Shown: piece by piece, positions 12,201-26,035 of the stretch
Layout: each line of letters starts with the position of its first letter
Position numbering within the stretch: position 1 is the first letter of the stretch
Origin: Cruorifilaria tuberocauda
Taxonomy: Eukaryota > Nematoda > Chromadorea > Rhabditida > Onchocercidae
DNA: 64,000 nucleotides
Direction of reading: 5' to 3'
Assembly: GCA_013365365.1 (NCBI GenBank)
Contig: JABVXU010000078.1
Coordinates: forward strand, 109,013 to 173,012
Notes under the pieces: model-generated
Told to the model about the DNA's origin: nothing
The model's input: the letters and a program-made list of their open reading frames with translations, nothing else
Databases searched by the model: none
Made by a program: the position numbers and the translations under genes

Positions 12201-15200
12201 GTTAATAGTTTTTATTAAACATATTAATTAGTAGTTTCTTTACATCGATGCATCATCACTTATACTCTTATATTACTCATAGTCTTATGTATACTCTTAT
12301 TCTTTTCTTTATGTATGAAAATATGAAAAACAAAAAAAATTACTTTTCAGAAATATAGTAGTGCTGTTGATGAATTAGTGGAGAGATTTATAATCTCGAA
12401 AATTGATCATCCTATACGATTTATACGCTCACGAGCATGTTGGACTATAAGGGTGTGCTGTTATATTCACTTTTTTCTTATTGATTGCGAATTTTGGTTT
12501 GCCTTTTGCATTAACATTGCATCATAAAGATTATTTGCAGCAGTTTGCTGGTGGCAAGTTATCTGGTGGTAGAATAACACATATTTATGAAGAATTGGTG
12601 AAGAGGTTAGCTGATGCTGGTGAAGAATTACCTGTAAAAGTGGAAGCTGCAATGGCTATACAGCACATGTTGGAGTCGCAGACAAAATGTTAATTTCTTA
12701 ATTTTCATATGCGCTATGCCGAAATGCAAACATTTTTTTGCGGTGCAAATGGATGTGGAATAAATTTTACTTCTTCTTTTCCATAGTTTGTGAAAAAATA
12801 GCACGCATCAAGTAAAAAATTTTAGATCGTTCAGTATTAAAGCCTCATGTTCATGCAGTTATCATCGAAGTATTACGACTTGTGGCTCGAGCTGAAATAG
12901 AAGAAATGACAAGCGTTATGGAAGTACTGTTGGAAGATTTCGTTGAAGATATTATACCTATCGCTGTTGACGTTGCAACTGAATTGGCGAGTTATTTAAG
13001 CGTCATATCATGAGAAATCATGTCATTTGATTCATTAATGACAAATAGTGGTATTTTTCAGTGTATCATAAGTTTGATGATAATGTGTTAAAAGTAAATT
13101 AATTAAGATGTTCCAAAATCAGGCTATTTTGAATTTTTGAAAGAATTGAATAAAATATTATGAAGACTATTTTTTGATAATGATGTGATCTACTATAAAG
13201 AGTAAGCAAAAAGTGAGGGAGTAGTGCTCTGCATGTTTTTAACATTTAAATAATAATTATCACATTTAGGCAAATATTTTCTTGCAACTTTCCTTATCGG
13301 AAAATCAAGAAGATGATCGCACAGTGACCGTGATGGGCATATTGACTACCTTAGGATCAGTGTTAGATATGGTGGAGGACAATCAAGATGTACTTTATCA
13401 TATTGAAGAACAAGTGCGTAGGGTGATCAAGTCTGTCTTGGATCGCGAACAGATCGGTTACCTTTTTTATTATATATCGAAGGTCATAACTCTGCGCTTT
13501 AAAATTTAACAAATGTCTTGCTTTTCTTCACTTTCAGAGCTGCGAACAACTATAAATAGAGTCTCATATCACTTTATATTGCTAAATTTTTTGTGTTAGT
13601 AGATAAAAAAGTTTTCTTAATTGTTATGATAAAAAAGCTTAACTGTTGTATTTAGCAAGGAGGAGTGGAAAAGGGAAAAAAATTGGAGCATTTTTCGAAG
13701 TTACTATTTTGTGAAAATCTCTAAATGTTTTTGTTGTTTCCTTACAGATTACTATGAAGAAATTTTGACGTTAGCAAATTCAGTGATTGCTTATTCTATA
13801 AGTGAACCAATGTGGGAAATATTCTTTGATATTCACAAATTGGCCATCACTCTGGAGGGCATAGTTTTTGTTGGTAAGTATTAATTATTTGCATAATTAA
13901 CATTTTCATTTTTATAGAATTAAATATGCCTATTAATGAGTTTGCATGCAAATCTCTCATTTCAAGTAATCTTAATTTCCCATTTTGATGTAAGCATTAT
14001 TTTTATAATTCTTTGGTTCTATGGTCTTACTGTGAAGTTCTCGAAATCATATTGCTGTTTCTTAAATGATCATAGTAATTTAAGTACGAAAGCAAATCGC
14101 ATTTAAATTCCTCTGTTAGTTTCCAATATAAAACTATTTTTTTTGCAGATGTGATGCCCGTGCTGCATTCATATTTGACGGTAGATACCGATGGTTTTTT
14201 AGCTCGCCCAGAGCGGCTCAGAGCTTTTGTAGAAATTGCTGTGAATATGTTTAATGAAGATATGGAAGAAAATGACCAGGTACATGCAGCTAAGCTGCTA
14301 GAGTGCCTTATTCTCGAATGTCAGGTGTGTTTTAGGTTATTATCGATAGAGAAGGGAGAAAGACTTGAAAATCCAAGCCTTTTCATCCTGAATTATAAGT
14401 TTTTGAAGTTTCAAATATAACCGAAGCATTTCTAGGGTAAAATCAACAATTTAGTACCAGATCTCATTCAATTAATTCTTACCCGGTTACACCAACCGAT
14501 TGAGGACTGCAGAACTTTGAAACCCGCGCTTCTCTTGGTCAGTTGTTTTTTCTTAGTTACTATTTTATATGTATACTGCTGAAAGTGATATAAAAGAAAA
14601 GCAAAATTTCAGGTAGTGATAGCTGGTTTGTATTACGATACAGATATGTTTGTGAACCTATTGCCTCAACTGCAACCTCACGGAACTAATACACTAAATT
14701 ATTTGGTCAACGAGCTTCTATCATTAGCACACTATTTGGAAGGTGTACATGATCGAAAAATGGCTATAATAGGTTTATGTACAATGGCAAGGCTATCTTC
14801 TCTCCATAGACCTACTCTGATTGACGAAAAAGCTCAGCAGGTAACCGGTTTTTCATGTAAAATGGATACCCTCTGCTGTAGGCTTGGGTAGAGGAATTTG
14901 AATGTCTTTATCGTTATGGATATAGAAATGGTATTTATCTACATATAACATATAAGACTTAAAGTCGAATTCAACTTATAGGTCAATGAATTACTTGTTT
15001 CGCTTCTAATTGGGCTTCAGAAGACAATGAAAATCAAAGCGGAAAATCGTTTGGCTAACGAAAAGGAATCTGACGGTAAAGAAACTGAGGTATTCATTGC
15101 ATCTATTTATTTAAACATAGAATCACTGTCAATTTTATTTGTAACGTTAAGCTGCATATCAAATAATGCTGTTTGTTACAATGATATTTGCAGGAAGAAA

Positions 15201-16154
15201 TTGGAAGGGATGAAGATTTGGCAGATAGCGAAGACGAGATAGATGAAGACGTTCTTGAATATCTAGAAACCTTGGCGGAAAATCAGAATAAGAAAGAAAG
15301 GGTACGTTAACTTTTTAGTTACAGGAAATAGAGCCAGAAAATTTTGATGGGTGTCATCATTTGAAGAGGACAAGATCTGTGATCGGAAGTCAACAAAAGT
15401 ATTTCATGGTGGAATAGATGAAGATAACGCAGAATTCTCTCTTACTCATGGATCGTTTGAGAAATCTGATTCGTGATAACCGCTTGAGTCAGCGTTTACA
15501 TTTAGACTGAAAGTGACGCACAAGCATTTGAGTCAGATTCAACATCGACGTCAGGTAGCTGGGATGAAGATTCCATGGAAGCATATTTTACTCCTCTTGA
15601 TAACGATGAAACTGCCGATGTTTTCATTTTTTATAAGGAAACACTTGATGGTTTGTTTCATTTTCCTTATGCAATATTCTATATATTGTGTTAATCTTTG
15701 AAGTAGTTTGCAATACTCAAAATCAGATGCATTAATTATCCTGTGTTATCTAATGTTTAGTACTTGTGCGGCCATTTTCGTTTTCACCAATTTATAGATA
15801 GATGTTGAACTAAAAGCCGTTTTTGATAACCTTTTACACAATAGTTAGAAATATTAAGAAGTAAAATTGTATCAACTGAAAGTTAATATCATTCTTTCCA
15901 AAAATATTGACAAATTTCAAATTTTAGCACTGAAGACAAATGATGAAAAACTGCTACTCTCTATGACAACATGTACTAATACGGAGAAACAAATAATCCT
16001 AGACGGAGTACTACGGGTTTGTGAACAGCGAATGTCGTTGGCGAAGAGTAGGAAAGTGGAGCAACAAGGAGGGTACGCCTTTAACGTGGATGCACCAGTA
16101 CCGGATACTTTTAATTTTGCTGCCAAAAGCAGTAATATTTTACAGCAAAACTGA
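9222..16154 (+). CDS. IPO7: Importin-7/8 family nuclear transport receptor
   Basis: 21 exons: 9222-9305, 9595-9707, 10102-10215, 10311-10469, 10600-10756, 10860-11044, 11236-11455, 11623-11722, 11936-12132, 12351-12452, 12541-12688, 12826-12986, 13270-13456, 13748-13873, 14149-14324, 14436-14537, 14613-14840, 14982-15089, 15194-15301, 15506-15650 and 15928-16154. All phases agree and the product is 1048 aa (human IPO7 about 1038). Family landmarks in order: the importin-beta N-terminal domain with QAAVIYLKNVISRYW, KHLIRELIIDAIVGSPEAVR, VWWKCKKWA followed by FERYGSPGQV, PVKVEAAMAIQHML, TVMGIL, SYLTVDTD and HDRKMAIIGLC. A Glu/Asp-rich stretch follows (SEDEIDEDVLEYLE), then the C-terminal GGYAFNVDAPVPDTFNF. 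These receptors bind RanGTP and carry cargo such as ribosomal proteins, histone H1 and SMAD/MAP-kinase signalling proteins into the nucleus. Intron 12 appears to use a GC donor (GCGAGT). Assignment between IPO7 and IPO8, which arose by vertebrate duplication, is not meaningful here. Confidence 0.95.
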
Positions 16155-17248
16155 ACAACGCTTTTCCTTTATGTTCGTCATTTATGAATACCTTTTTAAT
16201 AACATGATTTAACAATAACGTTAGCAGGCCTGGAAATCAATATAAGTGTATTTATTTGGCTCTTCATCAAAACCAGCTAGGACTATCTTTAAATGGTTCT
16301 TACCTCATATAAATATGACATAAGAACCGCTTAAATTTGGTGTATGTATGAAACGGCTCACTTAACTTGTTTTGCGGCGAAAGCACTTATTAAAGATAGG
16401 TTTTGTCACTCGGACCATTCACTGCACACTTAATATGAGAATACATGCGATGCACAATTTTATAATTATTGCTTTTTCTTCTACAAATACTTAATAGCAA
16501 CTTGATACTTGACTAAAAAGCATATGAGGATACAAATTTTTATCACTTAACAATTAACTGTGATACTATACCAGTATTGTTATTGAACCATCTGTCAGGC
16601 TTCTCAAGGATATCAGTTTTATCTGGCGTTGTACACCATCTGACATCATGTCAATTTCCAAAATGAAAACCCATGTTGAAATGGAATGATTCAAACGCGA
16701 TAACGCCTCAAATGCGTTATTCTTTTCCAGGAAATATTGGATTTAATTTATTATTGTGAACATCATTTCACGGTCCATTTATTCAGTGAAATTGTCATAC
16801 GAGTACTTTCCACTTTTGTGAACTATACTTATTTTGCCTTTAATAAATATCTTCCATATACTATAAACAGAGAGCGGAACCCGTCAACAAGATAATGTTA
16901 AATGATTCTATTGATACGAGAAAGTGGTGGTCTCTGCAACGGACATCTGTATCGCACAAATGATAAAGTAGTGCAGAATACTTAACAGTCTTACAACAAT
17001 ATAACAAATCTCTTACACGCTAAGCTCCAAATATTCAATATATCTCAAATAAACGAAATATATTCCCACCTCATACACAACATTCATATTACGACATGAC
17101 GTAAATATCTGCATACAATTCGATTCATTACCGTAAATTATGTGGCTATACATAATCATTGGTCAGTGAACAGTAAATTAAAGCATTTTGGACTTTATCA
17201 AAAGTATAAAACATCAATAGCGTGTTTACATGCACCAATCAAGAAATA
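16155..17248. other. Convergent intergenic region, importin-7 / PPP4R2
   Basis: Both flanking genes end here, so this 1.1 kb should hold two 3' UTRs. No open frame or repeat of note. Confidence 0.5.
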
Positions 17249-20000
17249 TTAGTCCCCATCTTTCATTTCCTCCTGTTTCAGATTTTGCATTTCTGGTTTT
17301 GCAAGTGACTCATTTGATGTACTGCCTTCTAAATTGCTCTCTTGCTGGAAACAAATAAATTAGACTCATATTCTAAATACAATATTCACACCGTTATAAA
17401 TCGAATAATTATTTAAAAAAAGCTACATATATGTATTCTGGGAACGTAAATATATAGAAGGTGTTTTTAAACGATCATTAAATAACCCTTTCTCCTGGAA
17501 CTGATCTCATTGAACAGACTGCAATCAGCAAATAAGCAAATTAAATTCATCATAAACAATTATTAAGTATTTCAGTTTAGCAATGCATTGCGAACATTAC
17601 GTCTCAAATGACCATCTTTAAGAAAAAGATTTCAATTTTTTGGATCGCAGCGACTATTTTAGATATATTTATAAACGTCAAACTGCTTTTAAGATTTCCA
17701 AATAAAAAACTTTGGAATAACAGCTAAAATATAATGGAATACATATAACGGAACACTAAAATTATTTGTTTGATATTTTTACATAGAAGATAATCAGAAA
17801 AGAAAGAAATCTGAAGAAGCGAGAATTAGTAAGCCTCTGATTTAGGTTATATTAGCGACATTAACAAACAACTATGGGACAAAACCAAATTGTAATCATA
17901 CACTTATTTCTGCAGCCAATAGCATATGCTATAAATTATAAATCTTAGTAGCTTTACTGAACAAGTATGATCTAAATTTCTTTTTAAGAATGAATTCAAA
18001 TAAAAACAACTATTTACTTTAATTTCAGGTAACTCATCCTTAGCATCGCGCGATGGAGATAAGTTGATTGGAGCACAGTCGCTAATTGCTAGTTCTTTTG
18101 TAATTGTTTCTGGAGATCCGTTTCTCTGGAAATTATTAATTTACTCTTTAATAATACACGTACCAAATGGAACACCGAAACATTGCCTAAGTATACCGAT
18201 AACATCTACAAATTAAATATGATAAAGTACCTCTCTTTTTTCCGCCCCTCCTTACCCTACCACAAACCGTTCTGTAACGAGCGACATGAATCGAGACGTT
18301 AAACTACAATTCAAATTTTAGTAAGCTATGCCGTATAATCCGCTGCATCAAAAACGACACTTCGTACCGGCCTGGATGAAAAAAACAACCATTATATCAT
18401 TAGACTAAAATAGTACTCTGCTAAGATAGTCTCCAACAGCAATCAATTTCGTTTCTAATGGCGCATCACATTCATCCACCTGTAATAAACAGTGATTTAA
18501 AACTTCGGTATCCATTACTATAATTGGATAGAAAAAATAAATTATTGCGAAATCAATGAAAAATTGAGCATATATTTTATATCAAACAAATAATATAGTG
18601 GATGATTATATTCAGAAAACCGCTATAGTCAATGAAGATTTTGCATGAACAAATGAAAACAGACTTTAACAGAATATACCTGAACGAAAAATGGCTCTTC
18701 AATACGGAGCGTAGGACTAATATCTAGTTCTCCTGGAAATGGCTCTATTCCTGTTACTCGTTCCCCATTCTCCGTAATTGTCGTTACCACATTGATATTC
18801 TTTTCCAAAGCTCGAAGGTACTTATCTGTTCGTTTGTAATGCCGAGAAGGACTGATCAAAAGTTCACACAGTCTTAAATAAACTTTCTCCGCGACTTCTT
18901 CATTTACAGAAAATTTTTCCTCTGTACGGTTAGTTTTTGCCAACAATAAAGAATTACTATGATTATGTGAAAAAAAGGTAAAGTGAAGTCACAAAATAAA
19001 GTGAAAGCTGGAAGATATGTAAAATAAAGGCAACCTCTGAAATGTAAAAGGTGTTCCATCGAATTCGGCAGCTTTTTGCAAGATAAATTGGCGTTGTTGA
19101 CGCAAATCATCATCTGTGATGAGCGCTTTTTTGTCATCTTCCGTAACTGCACTTTCCATCTCGATACATAACATTTCTGACATTGTTTGCTTAAAGTGAA
19201 AATACTGATAACAGCATACAATAAGTTAAAAATAACGATGATTTTCTTAGTGATAAATGTTTCTTAATAAATGTGAAAAAGTGAATCGAAAATGATGATT
19301 AGGATTTTATTAACAGCAAACATAGCCAATTAAAACTGAAAAATTTGCATGCATGAATAAGTTCCTTGATATGCCACTTTTTCCGCAAGCTAATACAAAT
19401 AAAGTCAGTATGATCAGCGAAACATTCATTTATTATCGTTTGTTACGTGACACCTTATAATCTATTTATAATCTATTACTGAATTATCATACAAAGATTT
19501 GCAAACAAATTTAATGTATGCAAAGAAATACTTCGAGCTTCCAAAGGAAAGCGCATCGTATTATATCCCATTTGAAAAGTGGTCGACCAAGTTTAGCAAC
19601 GAGCTTGAAATATTCATCAATTTCCTGCACTGGAGACTTTAAAAACCCTTTAGAAGTCCTTTCCAAAATTTTCTGTAATATAATTAAAAATATCTAGACT
19701 GACTTTTTTATTCAAAAAAGAATAATCTGTGAGAAACATAGATCATCAAAAAAGACAATCAGTGGTCTCTTATTTCCCATCCTCCAATAATGAGATTAAG
19801 CAGAGAATGAAGTGATACTAGCCCGTCGATTTTTAAAAGGACAGTCTATCCTTCACTATATAATTGTTATCGTCCAAATCAGAACAAACCTCATCAGGTA
19901 CAGTGAAGGAAGAAAGAGCATCTGAAAGCTTTTGTAGGATCTGTACAGTGAGAACGCCAGCCGAATCTGGTTCCTTAGTTGCTTCCTCTTCTTGCACCAT
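17249..20000 (-). CDS. PPP4R2: Protein phosphatase 4 regulatory subunit 2
   Basis: Seven exons on the minus strand: 20000-19890, 19672-19532, 19189-19035, 18872-18680, 18479-18417, 18125-18018 and 17344-17249, giving 288 aa. A splice acceptor (TTTCAG) directly abuts the ATG. The conserved core is clear against human PPP4R2: VAKLGRPLFKWDIIRCAFLW, then EFDGTPFTFQR, which joins across an intron to LCELLISPSRHYKRTDKYLR and ALEKNINVV. The C-terminal third (VDECDAPLETKL to KQEEMKDGD) is acidic, low in complexity and much shorter than the human tail, so it is the least certain part, although all phases fit. The subunit targets the PP4 catalytic subunit, in vertebrates to centrosomes, DNA-damage substrates and SMN complexes. 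It is the most downstream of four same-strand genes. Confidence 0.9.
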
Positions 20001-20006
20001 CTGAAA
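20001..20006 (-). promoter_or_regulatory. Candidate spliced-leader acceptor abutting the PPP4R2 ATG
   Basis: TTTCAG is followed immediately by ATG on the minus strand, so a mature mRNA made by trans-splicing here would have no native 5' UTR beyond the leader. A conventional upstream 5'-UTR exon is the alternative. Confidence 0.55.
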
Positions 20007-21128
20007 CTGAAATTATTACTGTATTATCAGAAACACAAACAACATGCCCACAACATACCACTACCGAAACCATACGAGTGTTAGGCTGCTTAATTTACGA
20101 CACTTTGAGGTTGTCATCATGAAACTTCAAGTTGCTAGGACCAGTGAATGACTTCGCTTTAGTCGAATTAGTTTGTCAAGCTTACTATGTGATGATTGCA
20201 TGAAATGCTTATATTCAGTACTAGTCTGAGATCACTATGTTATTGTCTTGATTAGTTAATGTTCTACCAAGTAACTTTCTGGGATTCTCCCTTACCGGAA
20301 AGCGAACATTTGAACAGAAATGAACATGCCAAAAAGAAACTGGCGATTCTGCAGACCCTGTAACAACGATATTTGAATAGAACTTATTTCATTTGAGGAG
20401 TAAATACATTAGGGAAATGATTGTTACGAGCCGAATGTTCCTCTTCTTTCTCGATGTACATTGTAGAGTTCTAATAGTTACCAGACACTTCATTTTAAAT
20501 TAGAAAACAATACTTCAAATTTGAAGAAGCATAACACGAATATCACGTCCTTCATCGTTGTTCAATGTTCAGATATTTCTGTTTATTAGCTTTTATTATT
20601 CTTACTTGTTCAGATTTTGCCTTCCTCCGACCTCTTTAAATTTACGGCAAAGCTATAAAATCCAACTTAACCTTTCAAAATTTTTAGATTCTTTCGAAAC
20701 AACCTTACTTGCGTGCGTTGTGTATTTCGCCGTTTTAGTTTGAAAAATGAATAAAGGAAGGAGAAGTAAAAAAGTATTGTAAGTAATAGAAGAAATATTT
20801 AAGAAATGAATAAGATAAATGTTTATATAATTTTTAGATGAATAAGTAATACGAAAATGTTAAATTTCACGGCGACAATTTGGTTTGCATAATCATCTAG
20901 CGGCACATTACTGCCCTATCAAAACAATGAATTCTTGTGTAGAAAATATCAATGTAACATCGGTATGAATCAATTATCCAGTTAAAAAACTAATAAAATT
21001 ACTTATTGCAAAGAAATAAAACCGTATTTTCAGACCGCAGCATCTCTTGATGACTAGAAGAGTCATTACTGACCTTATTTTATCCTTTATAAAATATCAT
21101 TTTATTACATCTTCAGATAATTTCAAAG
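20001..21128. other. Spacer between PNPT1 and PPP4R2
   Basis: 1.1 kb between two same-strand genes, holding the PNPT1 3' UTR and the PPP4R2 acceptor. No further exon is supported. Confidence 0.5.
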
Positions 21129-24100
21129 TCAAGCGTCGTGGTGCACATTTTGAATAGGTAAAGAAGCAGACTGCAACGTTTTCCGCGATATCCTGTGGTA
21201 CCCAGTGTTTGGATCTCGTCCTAGATATTGAACAATTATTTTTTGACCAATTTTGAAACCAAGTACCTTGGCATGAGCTACGTTCCTCATATCCAAATTG
21301 CTGCAAAAAGTAAAAGTTTAAATCAAATTTTATGTCGACACAAATACGCCTTCAAATATAAAACAGTAATATTTTTGAATTAGAAAAATGAAGCAGCGAC
21401 GGTCTAAAACATACAATAACGAAACTCCTTCAAGAATTTGGAAGATAATTCCAGAAAATTTTTGTTCATTAACAAACCTGTTTTTTAATAAAATAGGTTT
21501 CATGCCTTTGCGAAAAGTTACTAGTACGCCATGATCCAATATATCTGTTATTTCCGCCTTGTACATTGCACCAAATACTAGTTCTATTTCGCTTTCACTC
21601 TCAAATATTCTGGAAAGCATCAATTCTATGTAAATAGGATACGAACAGACGAATTGAGCTAAATAAAGCTTATTAAGACAAACAAAAAGAATGAAGGGAC
21701 ACATTTAGTTATACTGGTTAAGAGCTTTAGTGTATATCAAAAAAGATTTTCATACAAATAATCAAGTTTTAGTTCAACCTACTTATTCAGCATCATTTTT
21801 GCTTCTTCCAACTTCATTTTGTTAGGTGCAAAGATAGATACGTTTGTATCATCCTCTATGTTTATCTATAAGAATTTTAATTTGACGATGTTCCTGCCGT
21901 TATTCAAAGTGAAAAACTTTTGCGCTATAACAGCATCATTTTTGTTCTAAGTAGGAAGTCATGAAATTTTTATTCTTCTGTTTATATTGCGGAAGAAGTA
22001 AAGGTTTTATATAATTCAGGCATTACTAATAAAGTAGAAAGCAGTTCTGGCTATTGTAAAACAAAATGACCTTAGCACCGGTTTCTGATTCGATTAATTT
22101 AGCATTATAGCCTCCACTACGAAATATGATATGACGTTTGTAGATTGCAATAGGTATCGTTTCATGAACTGGGACGGTACTTTTGAAATGATCGCGACAT
22201 CGAGGTTGCGCCTTGCTCATTAGTTGCAAAAGATGTTTCAGTCCATTCTTTGCTTGTTCTAAAGATTCCATAACCATTTCTGGCTTTATGCCTGGCACTT
22301 TCAAATCCAACTGCATCGCTGTATAACCATGTATTGTTCCTTCAAGTGAGAAAAATGTGAGGATACATTTTACTCCAATTTAAGTTCAGTTTGGTAATAA
22401 ATAAATCTTCATTTAAAGTCATGGAATCAGTGAAACAGAAAATTATGATTTTGTAACTTAAAAAGTAAACAATTCAACGAATAGTATTTTTAAGCACTAT
22501 TAACCATCCCGTCCTATAATCTGCAGTGGGAATTTACCTGCTACCTTGAAATCCATATCTCCAGCAAAATCTTCCAGACCAGTAATATCCGTCAAAATAC
22601 GATAATCATTTCTTTCTTCATCAATAATCAAGCCCATAGCTACACCTGCAACGCACTCCTTCATTTGCACTCCTGCGTCAAGGAGCGCCAAACAACCAAC
22701 ACAAACTGATGCCATCGAAGATGAACCATTTGATTCTAGGACCTGAAATCTGAATGATTATCATACAAGATACCTGTAGCGAATCTATCGCTTAAAATTA
22801 TTATTATTTTCATCATGGTCATTATTATACCACTTTAATTCATCATTATGATTGTAAGTAGTTTCAACGTGGCTTTAATATCTGATTATAAGTGAATCAT
22901 ATTCCACAAATTTCAAAGAGAAAAAACCTGCACGAACATCACAGGCAAGTCTTAAACAGTAAGGGAAGTCTTCTGGAATAAGTCTCTTCAGAGCTTTCTC
23001 GGCGAGTGCGCCATGCCCTAGCTCTCTGCGTGAGACCCGTGCAGGGGAAGAAATACCAGTAGTAGCAAACGACGGGAACTGGTAATGCAACATGAACATC
23101 TTTTTCTGTTGCGCACCAAGCAGTTGTGAGAGCGCATCTGGCTGAAATGCAGCTGATGGAGCGTCAAATGTTACTGCACCAAATACCTGAAATCTTTGTG
23201 ATATCTTCATATCAGAATTAAGAATATAAATTCAATATATTAAAAACATGTGAGAGCTTTCAGATGATTCTACTCAAAATGTTCTTTTTTAACATGTGAA
23301 TTTAAACTATCATCTATAAACAGATAACCTGGGTCTGACCGCGCTGGAACAACGCCGACCCATGCAATTTTTTATGAACATCCACCGTAATATCTACTGG
23401 ACGAAGTTCATCAAATTTTCGTCCATCACATCGTCTTTTACTTTTGAAAAACGCTTCTCTGCAAAGTATTTTAGAACGGTTGGAAAGTGAAAATTTTTTT
23501 AATATAAGACTAAATTTTTTAATACAATAAGCTTTTTAAGCGAAAAAATATTTATAGTAATATCTGATAGGGATATAAATTTTTTTCTATCCAGCTTTGC
23601 AAAAGGAAGACTCTATTGACGTTACTCATGCTTTCTAATCTCTACGTTAGTTCTCATAATTATGAATCAGTTTAAAATAAAAACATAATAAATAATATAA
23701 GGTCATTTTTGCAAGAAAAGTTGAGATAGATACCTCAGTGATCTTTTCAGGAGATTCTTAAAGCTATAACGAAGCTTGTGCGGAGAACTCCTTTCTTTGA
23801 ATGCTTCAAGCATATGATCACTAACTGCAGAAATAGCGCGATCTCGTGAAAGCTTGTCATGCTTTATATCTGTTAAAATATGATACAACTGATCACCATA
23901 TAAGATTTGCATTTCTTCCATTAATTTTATCATATCAGGGTCATTTTTTCCATCAATATTCTAAAACAAAAATCTTCAAGCTGACAAAAGCGAAGAAAAG
24001 AAAAATGTCTCATATTTGTATCATGTTTAATTCCACATGTGCATAAGCCCATAGTAATATCATTACTCGGTGCATTATTTACCCAACTTCAGTATTATTA

Positions 24101-26035
24101 TTAACTAGTACTTACCAACATCAACATTAAGTCTATAACACATTTATCATAAACATTGGAAGAAATAAAAGAGAATTATGTATATATACAGGTGCTGTAC
24201 CAACGGAAACTACGAGTAGTGCCACGTGATTATTAGGCGAATATAGAATATGTTAGAAAATAGTAAGAATGAGCACCGGGTTATACTGATATTAAAAAAA
24301 TGTGAACTTTTCAATAAAACCAAAAGGAAACAATACGGATTAAGAGCATGAAACTTTCAGTTTGCTCACTACCGTATTTAGGAGCAGCACTGTTACCAAA
24401 GAAATGGTATCAAGGAGAAAGTTAGTGGATCTATATCAAATTAGGATGGCACTAAACATGAAGGAAATCAATTATCAAGCAAAAGCAAATAACCAAATAA
24501 GTTACCTGTCGCTTCTGACGACCGCACAAATACGTTATTTTATCAATGGCTTGAATCAAGTGCGAAATAGCTTGAAGACCAGTTCTAATACACTCCAAAA
24601 ATTTTTCTGTTCCTATTTCACAACCATCCATATCGATCATTAATATTCGCTTCCCATCATCGCAACCAGCAATAACTAAGTCTAGTGAAGAGCTTTTCAT
24701 ATTTTTTCGACTTGGGTTGATAACAATCTGAAGTTACTTGATTAATTTCCTGTAATCAAAACTGTTTCAGTCCAAATGACTGAATTTTTAGAATTAGGTC
24801 CAGCCCAGCGCTTCGCTCTAGAACTGATTAAAATACTTGAAATACTACTATGCAATATAATAAAAGCTGGTAAACGAATATCACTAGCAACAAAAAGAAC
24901 TGTTAGATACCTTATTATTAATAAGAGCTATTCTAACAGCTCCCAGTGGCCCTTCCCACGGTATGTCTGATAAAGTTAGCGCTGCCGAAGCTGCATTTAG
25001 TCCCAGAACAACCGGATCTCCATCGTCGTCCACAGCAAGAGGTTTACATACTATCTAAAATACTATTACTTCATGAATGATTATCATATACCTTTGAAAT
25101 ATGCAATTCTAAAAAAGATAATAATAGAAGCCATTAGAAAATTAAATAATGATATTCTACGATATCAAGATGACATTAAACCAATGTTTTAATTCTACTA
25201 AAATAAAAAAAAAACATGGCTCAATCAGGGTATAAGATGCAACTGATATAGGATATAACTGTCTACATATGATCATTTAAAATAAAGTATCTGAAATGAA
25301 ATAATTAGCGTGTAGAAAAAATTCCTTACCTGAGTTTCACCTGAATAATCTTTTGAAAACAACGGTCTGATTGATCGATCAATCATTCTGGATGCTAGAA
25401 TGTCAGCATCATTTCGTTGCAACTCCCTTCGCAAATAATTTGTAGGAATACGGCCAACAGCCGATGCGCTCTGTTGAAAATCGACTGTCAGAGGCACAAA
25501 ATCTGCTGCATCACTAGTTGAGCTTTGCCTTCCGACCACAGTAGCTAATACCTGAATCGTCTTTTAATTTTTTCCATTGAAATCGTACTAAATCACTAAA
25601 TTTTGCAATTAAACCAAGATGAAAGTATGCGATTAATTCTCAAGCAACCGTTCAGAATGTTAATGAATACTGAATCATATATATTTAGAACATATTTCAG
25701 AAGATTCATGAAATATCGATATGAATAGACATATATATGCTTGAAAAGACAACATTTCAGGATTATATCTAAAAAGAAGCAACTGAACAATACACGATTT
25801 ATTCCAAATTTTTCTGTAAACCAAAACTTACAGAAGTATCGCCTTGCGAGACAACAGCAGCACCATCGGCTAACCGAGCTATATGTCCAGTTTCAAAACG
25901 AATTATGTCTCGCTCACCCACACCTATATGCGTATCGATATGCGTGCTTCCTGAGGCTTCGACAGCATCCAGAAATAAACAGGATCTATATCTTCTTAAA
26001 AACGTTCTAACTGATCGTATCCTGTGTGGAAGCAT
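21129..26035 (-). CDS. PNPT1: Mitochondrial polyribonucleotide nucleotidyltransferase (PNPase)
   Basis: Twelve exons on the minus strand: 26035-25832, 25551-25330, 25054-24911, 24727-24506, 23960-23734, 23458-23329, 23186-22938, 22742-22538, 22339-22071, 21865-21783, 21609-21478 and 21300-21129, giving 752 aa. The N-terminus ([17 protein letters not shown]) is Arg-rich and lacks acidic residues, like a mitochondrial presequence. First RNase PH domain: [27 protein letters not shown] and [11 protein letters not shown] helical linker follows, then the second RNase PH domain: [30 protein letters not shown] (R436, R437), SNGSSSMAS (S473-S475) and [11 protein letters not shown]524, D530 and K532 correspond to the E. 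coli catalytic D486, D492 and K494. A KH domain and an S1 domain ([19 protein letters not shown]) end the protein. It degrades RNA by phosphorolysis in mitochondria. Oddity: the KH loop reads RSGG (608-611) where GxxG is expected. The exon 7/8 join was placed at GTTCGT because it aligns without a gap. Confidence 0.95.

Noticed and set aside
22900..22937. GC donor or longer end for PNPT1 exon 7
   Set aside because: A normal GT donor (GTTCGT) three bases earlier than the GC option gives [11 protein letters not shown], an exact fit to PNPases.
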